Source: a virus
Direction: 5' to 3' (one strand)
DNA length: 22,780 nucleotides
Virus record (IMG/VR): IMGVR_UViG_3300044675_000029
Span: 1-22,780 of that record
The position numbers were made by a program, and so were the translations under genes. The notes under the pieces are model-generated. The model searched no databases. It was given only the letters and a program-made list of their open reading frames with translations, and was not told where the DNA came from. Positions 1-6,097 of this stretch are shown piece by piece. How positions within the stretch are numbered: position 1 is the stretch's first letter; each line of letters starts with the position of its first letter.

Positions 1-1
1 C

Positions 2-46
2 GGCTACAAGAAGCAGCTCAAGAAAGAAGAGACGGGGATGTACTAA
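2..46 (+). CDS. 3' end of an upstream gene, cut by the window edge
   Basis: An open frame runs from the left edge to a TAA at 44-46. The 14 visible residues are basic and helical in character (several KK and KE pairs, ending in TGMY). The stop shares its last base with the ATG of the next gene (TAATG), the same junction type used elsewhere in this operon, which supports it being a real C-terminus. Too little is visible to name it. Confidence 0.4.
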   Translation, partial: GYKKQLKKEETGMY

Positions 47-483
47 TGAAATGTCCCGCATCCACTCAAGACGTTAAGCTAAATCTCAAGAATCGGGATT
101 GGGCATTTAAGAATGTAGGATACGGTCCTGCAAACCCAGATTACGAAGATACCGAGTTTTGGGCTGAACGTGCTAAAGAATGGAACACGACAGAAGACGA
201 AGCTAAGACAATGCGTTGCGGTAACTGTGCCGCTTTCATTGTCACACCCAAAATGCTTGACTGTATTGTTAACGGCATGGGGTCAGGCACAGGCGGGGAC
301 GAGTACGAGGCGATTGTAGACGCTGCCGATTTAGGCTATTGCGAGTTGTTCGAGTTCAAGTGTGCAGGTAGCCGGACGTGTTCCGCATGGCTTTACGGCG
401 GTCCTATTACTAAAATTCCTACCGAAAGACAGCGCAATACTGTTGCAATGGCAAAGGTAGAGTATCGGGAAGATGACGAATGA
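46..483 (+). CDS. Cys-rich phage protein resembling high-potential iron-sulfur proteins
   Basis: 145 residues with seven cysteines. After an N-terminal segment without known domain signs, Cys58 and Cys61 form a CGNC motif, and a second cluster holds Cys99 (GYC), Cys106 and Cys112 (CSAW). The order C-x2-C, then C, then C-x2-W, with an aromatic-rich GYCELF stretch, resembles the four-Cys [4Fe-4S] ligand layout of HiPIPs, although the spacing between the second and third ligands is longer (37 residues). HiPIPs are small electron carriers; no signal peptide is visible here, so a periplasmic role is not supported. I know this protein type as a conserved hypothetical of aquatic phages. Zinc binding is the main alternative. 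It starts at TAATG with the upstream gene and overlaps the next by four bases (ATGA). The gene call is firm; the cofactor is inference. Confidence 0.85.
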   Translation: MKCPASTQDVKLNLKNRDWAFKNVGYGPANPDYEDTEFWAERAKEWNTTEDEAKTMRCGNCAAFIVTPKMLDCIVNGMGSGTGGDEYEAIVDAADLGYCELFEFKCAGSRTCSAWLYGGPITKIPTERQRNTVAMAKVEYREDDE

Positions 484-623
484 AAGGTCTCTACGCAAAT
501 ATCAATGCCAAACAAAAGCGCATTGCAGCCGGATCAGGCGAGAAGATGAACAAGGTTGGTAGCAAGGCAGCACCTAGTGCTAAAGACTTTAAGAAAGCCG
601 CTAAGACGGCTAAAAAGAAATGA
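480..623 (+). CDS. Very small Lys-rich conserved phage protein
   Basis: A 47-residue protein starting MKGLYANINAKQKR and ending in KTAKKK, about one quarter lysine. The start overlaps the upstream stop by four bases (ATGA at 480-483), and its own stop overlaps the next ATG in the same way (620-623), so the three genes form a translationally coupled chain. I recognise the opening as typical of small conserved hypothetical proteins next to terminase genes in aquatic phages, but know no function. The charge would suit a DNA- or RNA-binding or DNA-compacting protein; this is inference from composition only. Confidence 0.8.
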   Translation: MKGLYANINAKQKRIAAGSGEKMNKVGSKAAPSAKDFKKAAKTAKKK

Positions 624-871
624 TTAAGCGTGGCAAGGAAACATTCTCGGGCTTTAACAAGCCTAAGCGCACACCTAGCCATCCTACTAAGTCCCATGCT
701 GTACTTGCCAAATCAGGCGAGGACACAAAACTTATCCGCTTTGGTCAACAAGGCGCTACAGGCAGTCCTGACGGTAGTAAGCGAAACGAGGCGTTTAAAG
801 CTCGGCACGCTGAAAACATAGCTAAGGGCAAAATGTCCGCAGCTTATTGGGCTAATAAAGTTAAATGGTGA
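620..871 (+). CDS. Small conserved basic phage protein with FGQQG-SPDGSKR motif
   Basis: 83 residues. The core holds LIRFGQQGATGSPDGSKRNEAF followed by RHAENIAKGKMSAAYWANKVKW in its C-terminal half, split here only for description. The FGQQG...SPDGSKRNEAFKARH signature belongs to a family of conserved unknown function seen in cyanophages and many other aquatic phages (I associate it with DUF5872, from memory). The ending W-A-N-K-x-K-W is also typical. No catalytic residues stand out; the protein is basic and could bind nucleic acid. It overlaps the upstream 47-residue gene by four bases and lies three bases before the ART-like gene. Real gene with high confidence; function unknown. Confidence 0.88.
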   Translation: MIKRGKETFSGFNKPKRTPSHPTKSHAVLAKSGEDTKLIRFGQQGATGSPDGSKRNEAFKARHAENIAKGKMSAAYWANKVKW

Positions 872-874
872 GAT

Positions 875-1939
875 ATGAAAGGATTGCTCAGTGAAGAAGA
901 AGAGTTGCGTAGATTTAACGCAGCTCAAGGCGGCGAGCAACCTTGGTATGCTAAAGCCTTGCCGATGGAAGGTAGAGCTACTATTCTCCCGTTTCGTGAC
1001 TCAATGCCTGGCTCTGTGTTTAACAAGCGTGAGTTTGCGCTACCAGGTCTGCTTGCAGAGGCGGTAAACGCATTTACCTCACCTGCTCGTGCGCTGCTTG
1101 GTACGGATGCAGACTTCTATCCTGAGAAAGAAGCCGCAAACATGGCGCTTAATATGTTTGGTGGTGGTATTGCAACGGGTAAGGCATTGACCAACCCGAC
1201 AGGCGTAGGTGGCACAGACCTAGCGTTAAATGTGTGGCATGGTACACCCCATGAGATTAAAGGTAAATTTGATATTAGTAAGGTGGGTACAGGTGAAGGC
1301 GCACAGGCTTACGGGCATGGTATGTACTTTGGCGGTGCTAGAGAAACTGGCGAAAAATATGCTTTAGATTTGGCAAATAGGGATATTTCAAACCAAAACA
1401 GGTTAAACCCTCATGCAAATGCCCAACGGTTAGTAAAATTAGCTGGCGATCCAAAATACGCAGCAGATGATATTAAATTTGTTTTAGAAACAAGTCCAGA
1501 TCATGCACAAAAAGAATTGTTGTCTGCTACTTTAAAAATGATTGAAACAGGTGATTATGCAAAGCCATTGCAAACAACGGGCAATCTTTACAAAGTAGAC
1601 ATACCAGACGAAATGATCCCAAAAATGATTAATTGGGATAAGCCTTTTAGTGAGCAACCTGCAAGTGTTCAAGCAGCGTTTAATAAATTTGATCCAATAG
1701 CTGCAAAAGATAAAGACAGAAATACCATGTATATGCAAAGATGGTTTAGAGACCCATCAACAGCAAAAGAATTGCAAGAATTGGGATTTACAGGATTTCA
1801 GTATCTTGATGAAGGCAGTAGAGGTGCAGGTAAAGGAACAAGCAACTATGTAGTGTTTGACCCATCTACGGTAAAGATACTAGAAAAAAACGATATAAAG
1901 ATAGAAGATTTGATAGAAAAAGGTCTTTTAGGAGACTAA
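875..1939 (+). CDS. Protein with ADP-ribosyltransferase-like (ART, PolyVal-type) domain
   Basis: 354 residues. Residues 1-115 are a leader with the segment FALPGLLAEAVNAFTSPARALLG, a type of region I associate with phage structural or polyvalent proteins. From about residue 119 there is an ART-like fold: VWHGTPH (His122), then GHGMYFGG with Tyr151 and KYA near 161, and at the C-terminus GFTGFQYLDEGSRG followed by SNYVVFD (323-329). This order matches the H-Y-x ART family, whose members move ADP-ribose from NAD+ to a target; the exact third catalytic residue cannot be assigned by eye. It sits just upstream of the packaging genes, so it could be packaged and delivered to the host or act late in infection; both are inference. 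The first 450 bases are about 50% GC, the rest about 28-38%, suggesting a mosaic origin. Fold call good, activity unproven. Confidence 0.82.
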   Translation: MKGLLSEEEELRRFNAAQGGEQPWYAKALPMEGRATILPFRDSMPGSVFNKREFALPGLLAEAVNAFTSPARALLGTDADFYPEKEAANMALNMFGGGIATGKALTNPTGVGGTDLALNVWHGTPHEIKGKFDISKVGTGEGAQAYGHGMYFGGARETGEKYALDLANRDISNQNRLNPHANAQRLVKLAGDPKYAADDIKFVLETSPDHAQKELLSATLKMIETGDYAKPLQTTGNLYKVDIPDEMIPKMINWDKPFSEQPASVQAAFNKFDPIAAKDKDRNTMYMQRWFRDPSTAKELQELGFTGFQYLDEGSRGAGKGTSNYVVFDPSTVKILEKNDIKIEDLIEKGLLGD

Positions 1940-1973
1940 ATTGTATTTAACACGATGACCCATTAGGAATCGT

Positions 1974-2255
1974 ATGGACAGTAAAATAGAAACAGTTACA
2001 GAAAAGCGTATGCCTCCCAATGCGGGCAAAGGTAGACCAAAGGGTGCGTTAAATCGCACGACAACATCTGCTAAGGAGGCAATTGCTATTGCCGCTGATA
2101 AGCTAGGTGGCGCTGAAAGACTTGTAGCATGGGCGCAGGAAGACCCTGCTAACGAGCGTGCATTTTGGGCAACCATTTATCCTAAGTTGCTACCTTTGCA
2201 AGTAAGCGGAGAAGACGGTGCGCCGATTCAAGCCGTAATTACATGGCAAAAGTAA
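1974..2255 (+). CDS. Terminase small subunit-like protein
   Basis: 93 residues, placed directly before the terminase large subunit and overlapping it by 13 bases. A basic motif GKGRPKGALNR (18-28) is followed by a helical stretch (TSAKEAIAIAADKLGGAERLVAWAQ) and by ERAFWATIYPKLLPLQV, a pattern common in short phage proteins in the terS position. TerS recognises the packaging site and hands DNA to TerL. The length is short for a full TerS and no clear helix-turn-helix is visible, so the name rests on position plus the GRPKGA...YPKLLP pattern. The start is supported by AGGA at 1965-1968, five bases before the ATG. The 34-base gap before it shows no convincing promoter. Confidence 0.72.
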   Translation: MDSKIETVTEKRMPPNAGKGRPKGALNRTTTSAKEAIAIAADKLGGAERLVAWAQEDPANERAFWATIYPKLLPLQVSGEDGAPIQAVITWQK

Positions 2256-3511
2256 TCGAGATACCGTACTCACCTAGAGAGCCGCAGCTAGAGATACACA
2301 AGGCGATGGATAACAGCCGCTTTGTGGTGGTTGTAGCGCATCGTAGGATGGGTAAGACAGTATCGGCTATCAATCAGCTAATTAAGTCTGCTATCGAGTG
2401 CGATAGAGAGCGTCCAAGGTTTGCATATATTGCACCTACATACAGCCAGGCTAAGCGGGTGGCGTGGGATTACTTGTTGCATTACACAAGACCACTAGGC
2501 GCAGAGGCTAACATTGCCGAGATGCGTGTAGACTTTTGGGACAGGCGCATACAGTTATACGGGTCTGATAACCCTGATAGCTTACGGGGACAGTATTTTG
2601 ATGGCGTGATCTTAGATGAGATTGCAGACCAAAACCCTAAGATATGGAATGAGATTGTTCGCCCTGCCCTAGCGGATCGTGCTCCCCAAAGCTGGGCAAT
2701 GTTTATCGGCACACCTAAAGGTCAGAACCACTTTAAGGACTTGCGGGATAGGGCAGAGGTAGAGCCTAACTGGAAGATGCTTGAGTTTAAGGCGAGTCAG
2801 ACCAAACTTGTACTTGAGTCTGAGCTAGAAGCCGCCAAGCGTGAGATGGGCGAGGATAAGTACAACCAAGAGTTTGAATGTAGTTTCTCAGCAAGTGTAG
2901 AGGGAAGCTACTACGGTCAAATCTTGAATGGCTTAGAATCCGAGGGTAGATACCACAAGATAGAGCGTGATGACCTTTGCAAGACATTTGTTGCGTGGGA
3001 CTTGGGCATGGGTGACAGTACATCTATCTGGGTCGCTCAGTTGGCTAATAACGAAGTAAGGCTCATGGATTACATAGAGAATCATGGGCAAGGTTTAGAT
3101 TGGTACGTTCGGGAGTTGACTAACCGAGGATGGCACAAAGCACCTCAGTTATTGCCGCACGATGTACAGGTTAGAGAGCTAGGCACAGGTAAGAGCCGTT
3201 TAGAGGTTCTACAAGAGGCAGGACTTGACTGTACGGTAGTGGGTAGGCTAAGCGTAGATGATGGCATACAAGCCGTTAGAAGGCTGCTGCCGAGGTGTTA
3301 TTTCAATGTGCCACAGGTTAAGCAAGGATTGGATTGTTTGCGTAACTATAGGCGAGAGTTTGACGAAAAGAGACAAGTGTTTTTCGACAAGCCTTTGCAC
3401 GATTGGTCGAGCCACGGTTCAGATGCTTTCCGCTATCTTGCGGTGGGTATGGACGAACGAGGCTCAGGATGGGGCAAGCCGTTACTAGTTAATACTAAGT
3501 GGGTGGTCTAA
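2243..3511 (+). CDS. terL: Terminase large subunit (ATPase-nuclease packaging motor)
   Basis: 422 residues, normal for the family. The ATPase half shows a Walker A variant AHRRMGKT (32-39), Walker B VILDE (122-126) with the catalytic Glu126, and a coupling motif GTPKG (156-160). The RNase H-like nuclease half shows three acidic positions typical of the family: Asp253 in VAWDLG, Asp307 in LPHDV, and Asp394 in HGSDAFRY. The protein drives ATP-dependent DNA translocation through the portal and cuts the concatemer. No good Shine-Dalgarno is seen; the start lies 13 bases inside the upstream gene, so coupled translation is likely. All key residues appear intact. Confidence is very high. Confidence 0.97.
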   Translation: MAKVIEIPYSPREPQLEIHKAMDNSRFVVVVAHRRMGKTVSAINQLIKSAIECDRERPRFAYIAPTYSQAKRVAWDYLLHYTRPLGAEANIAEMRVDFWDRRIQLYGSDNPDSLRGQYFDGVILDEIADQNPKIWNEIVRPALADRAPQSWAMFIGTPKGQNHFKDLRDRAEVEPNWKMLEFKASQTKLVLESELEAAKREMGEDKYNQEFECSFSASVEGSYYGQILNGLESEGRYHKIERDDLCKTFVAWDLGMGDSTSIWVAQLANNEVRLMDYIENHGQGLDWYVRELTNRGWHKAPQLLPHDVQVRELGTGKSRLEVLQEAGLDCTVVGRLSVDDGIQAVRRLLPRCYFNVPQVKQGLDCLRNYRREFDEKRQVFFDKPLHDWSSHGSDAFRYLAVGMDERGSGWGKPLLVNTKWVV

Positions 3512-3696
3512 TGTTTGTGGAACGCCGAGGCAATCCGGTAACTCGTGAAGAGTACGATAATTTATTAAGGCGTGTTCAAGCGCTTGAGGAAATGTATGGA
3601 CGATGGGAAACTGAAGTCGATTCTGGAAAACGAAATCGACAACGCAATCGGGTATCTGGACACAGAGACAACGGAAGCGAGAACCAAAGCCCTTGA
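3511..3696 (+). CDS. Small ORF bridging terL and portal, overlapping the portal start
   Basis: A 61-residue frame starting at TAATG on the terL stop. The first 30 residues (ERRGNPVTREEYDNLLRRVQ and the following ALEEMYGRW) look like a genuine charged helix or coiled coil. The last 30 are Arg/Asn/Gly/Ser-rich and run out of frame through the portal start, so they may be unconstrained read-through. It fills the 84 bases between terL and the portal ATG and overlaps the portal by 101 bases. Translating this frame would bring ribosomes to the portal Shine-Dalgarno, so a coupling role is possible. I know no function. Confidence 0.55.
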   Translation: MFVERRGNPVTREEYDNLLRRVQALEEMYGRWETEVDSGKRNRQRNRVSGHRDNGSENQSP

Positions 3697-5647
3697 ATAC
3701 TACCTGCGTCAACCTTATGGTAACGAGGTAGAAGGTCGCAGTCAGATCGTAACGGGTGAGGTTGCAGAGGCTATTGATGGCGCTCTGCCGCAACTCGTGC
3801 GTGTCTTTACTCAATCGGACGATATCGTTCGCTTTGAGCCGAAAGGACCAGGCGATGAGGAAGGCGCTAAACAAGCTACGGACTACTGTAATTGGGTGTT
3901 CTATACGCAGAATCCAGGCTTCACCATCCTGCATAACTGGTTTAAAGACGCTCTCTTGCAAAAGAATGGCGTGGTCAAGTGCTATTGGGACGTTAAAGAA
4001 GACGTAACTAAAGAGGAATACCGTGGGCTGACAGACGAGGAGTTGATGCTCCTAATGTCGGACGGTAGCCGTGAGGTTGTAGCTCAGGACACCACAATAG
4101 TAGAAGAGATGGGCATGGATGGACAGCCTATCGTTATGCAAACAAATGATGTAATTGTCGCAAAACGTACACAACATGGCGCAGTCAAGGTAGAGAATGT
4201 GCCGCCTGAAGAGTTCTTAATCAGCAAGCGTGCAAGATCAATTGCTGACAGTCCGTTTGTTGCACATCGTAAGCTGTTGCCACGTTCAGACCTTATCGCA
4301 ATGGGTTTCGACCCTGAGATTGTGGAAAACTTACCGTCTTATAACGACCTGAGTTTCACAGACGAGCGATTGGCACGATACAGCCGAGGTGAGCAGCCGG
4401 ACGAAGAGGCATCACTTGACCATAGTATGCAAGAGATTGAGGTGTACGAAGCCTATCTTATGACAGACTATGACGGTGACGGTATCGCTGAGTTGCGTCA
4501 GATATTCTACGCAGGTTCAGACATCCTGAGCAACGTAGCAACAGATTACAACCCGTTCCACTCGCTCTGCCCTATCCCGATTCCGCATAAGTTCTTTGGT
4601 GAATCGTTAGCAGACCGCAGTATGGACATTCAGTTGATTAAGTCTACTGTTGTCCGTCAGATGCTAGATAACCTTTACCTGTCTAACAACGCCCGAGTCG
4701 GTGCTGTAGAGGGTCAGGTTAACTTGGATGACTTGCTGACCGTTACGCCTGGTGGCGTGGTTCGCATGAAGTCTCCAAACGCAGTCGTACCCATGCAAGT
4801 GCCAAGCGTTATCGCCCAAGCGTTCCCAATGTTGCAATACTTGGATGACGCACAAGCTAAGCGCACAGGCGTATCGGATATGCAGCAAGGGTTAAACCCC
4901 GATGTGTTGCAGAACGTAACGGCTGCGGCTGTTGCTGCGTCTACCGCTGCGGCAGGTGGCAAGCTAGAGCTAGTGGCTCGTATCTTTGCCGAGACAGGCG
5001 TTAAAACCCTGTTCCAAGGCATCTTACAGCTACTTTGTAAGTATCAGGACAAGCCTACTGTTATGCGTTTGCGTGGCAAGTATGTGCCTGTAGACCCTCG
5101 TGAGTGGTCGAATCAGTACGATATAGATATTTCCGTAGGTTTGGGGACAGGCTCGAAAGCTGAGCAGATGACTATGTTGCAGATGGTTCTTGCTAAACAA
5201 GAGGCAATCCTGCAACAGTTCGGTCCTAACAACCCATTGGTATCTGTCGGACAGTATCGTGGCACGCTAGGTCGGTTTATCGAGGCAGCAGGGTTTACAG
5301 ACAGCGCAGAGTTCTTTAAGGAGATTACTCCTGAGATTGAGGCGCAACTTGCACAACCTAAGCAACCACAGGCTGACCCGACTACTCAAGCCCTGATTCA
5401 GCAATCACAAGCACAGATTCAGATTGCCCAACAGAAAGCACAGGCAGATGTACAGGCAGCACAACAGAAGGCTATGGCTGACATTCAGTTACAGCGTGAG
5501 AAAGCAGCCGCAGAGATACAGTTAATGCGGGAAAAGACAGAGGCACAGATGGCGCTTAAGGCTCGTGAGCTAGAGGCTGAGATTCAGCTAAAAGCCGCAG
5601 AGTTAAGTGCTGGCATTGTCACTAGCGCAAACATTCGCAGCGTATAA
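3596..5647 (+). CDS. P22-type portal protein
   Basis: 683 residues from the ATG at 3596. GAGGA at 3586-3590 lies five bases before it, so I prefer this start to the in-frame GTG at 3572. The opening (MDDGKLKSILENEIDNAIG, then LEYYLRQPYGNEVEGRSQIV) and DLLTVTPGGVVR, YLDDAQAKRTGVS and MQQGLNPDVLQ farther on are typical of P22-like portals. Portals form the dodecameric ring at one capsid vertex that docks terminase, conducts DNA and holds the tail. From about residue 580 the protein is a long Gln/Ala/Lys-rich helix (AQIQIAQQKAQADVQAAQQK and on), matching the coiled-coil barrel of long portals. It directly follows terL in standard order. The call is strong. Confidence 0.95.
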   Translation: MDDGKLKSILENEIDNAIGYLDTETTEARTKALEYYLRQPYGNEVEGRSQIVTGEVAEAIDGALPQLVRVFTQSDDIVRFEPKGPGDEEGAKQATDYCNWVFYTQNPGFTILHNWFKDALLQKNGVVKCYWDVKEDVTKEEYRGLTDEELMLLMSDGSREVVAQDTTIVEEMGMDGQPIVMQTNDVIVAKRTQHGAVKVENVPPEEFLISKRARSIADSPFVAHRKLLPRSDLIAMGFDPEIVENLPSYNDLSFTDERLARYSRGEQPDEEASLDHSMQEIEVYEAYLMTDYDGDGIAELRQIFYAGSDILSNVATDYNPFHSLCPIPIPHKFFGESLADRSMDIQLIKSTVVRQMLDNLYLSNNARVGAVEGQVNLDDLLTVTPGGVVRMKSPNAVVPMQVPSVIAQAFPMLQYLDDAQAKRTGVSDMQQGLNPDVLQNVTAAAVAASTAAAGGKLELVARIFAETGVKTLFQGILQLLCKYQDKPTVMRLRGKYVPVDPREWSNQYDIDISVGLGTGSKAEQMTMLQMVLAKQEAILQQFGPNNPLVSVGQYRGTLGRFIEAAGFTDSAEFFKEITPEIEAQLAQPKQPQADPTTQALIQQSQAQIQIAQQKAQADVQAAQQKAMADIQLQREKAAAEIQLMREKTEAQMALKARELEAEIQLKAAELSAGIVTSANIRSV

Positions 5648-5650
5648 GGA

Positions 5651-6097
5651 ATGAAGCCATCCCTAAAGGTTGAGCATATTGAGGACATAGTGGACGAGTT
5701 ATTGCCACTAGCTATTAAGCACCATGCGGAAGTAAATGCTTTCCCTGATACCGAGCTAAACATAGATTGGCGTAGGTACTCAGTTGCAAAACACTCTTAC
5801 AGGCTAATTACTTGCCGAGTTGATGGCAAACTTGTCGGATGGGTTGGGTTCTTTATTGCTGACCACATCCGGCACAATGGCTACAGGATAGCAAAAGAGG
5901 ATTGGTATTACGTTGTTCCTGAGTACAGGGGTAACGGCATTGGCAAGGGAATGTTTAGATACGCAGAGAATGTATTGCGTAATGCCGATGTTAAACGGGT
6001 GATGATTAGCTGCAAAGTAGATCACGACCACACGGGCTTAATAGAGTCTTTAGGCTACATGAATTACGAAAAGAATTTCACTAAGGTGATTGCATGA
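5651..6097 (+). CDS. GNAT-family N-acetyltransferase
   Basis: 148 residues, the usual size of a single GNAT domain. The acetyl-CoA pyrophosphate loop is visible as YRGNGIGKG (92-100) after the strand DWYYVVPEY, matching R/Q-x-x-G-x-G/A. The later stretch VKRVMISCKVDHDHTGLIESLGYMNYEKNFTK matches the GNAT C-terminal motif with the LGY turn. These enzymes move an acetyl group from acetyl-CoA to an amine; the substrate here is unknown. It lies between portal and the next head-region gene and overlaps the latter by four bases, so it is expressed with virion genes. AGGA abuts the ATG with no spacer, so initiation may depend on coupling to portal. Similar GNATs in this position are common in aquatic phages. 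Confidence 0.9.
   Translation: MKPSLKVEHIEDIVDELLPLAIKHHAEVNAFPDTELNIDWRRYSVAKHSYRLITCRVDGKLVGWVGFFIADHIRHNGYRIAKEDWYYVVPEYRGNGIGKGMFRYAENVLRNADVKRVMISCKVDHDHTGLIESLGYMNYEKNFTKVIA

Noticed and set aside
1940-1973. Promoter between the ART gene and the terminase-small-like gene
   Set aside because: The 34 bases hold no -35/-10 pair at usual spacing; only the AGGA ribosome site is clear.
3572-3595. GTG start for the portal, adding eight residues
   Set aside because: The ATG at 3596 has GAGGA five bases upstream and gives the MDDGKL opening typical of the family.
3485-3961. Reverse-strand frame of 158 residues over the portal start
   Set aside because: It lies fully opposite terL, the bridging ORF and portal, shows no recognisable domain, and no other gene in the window is on the reverse strand.
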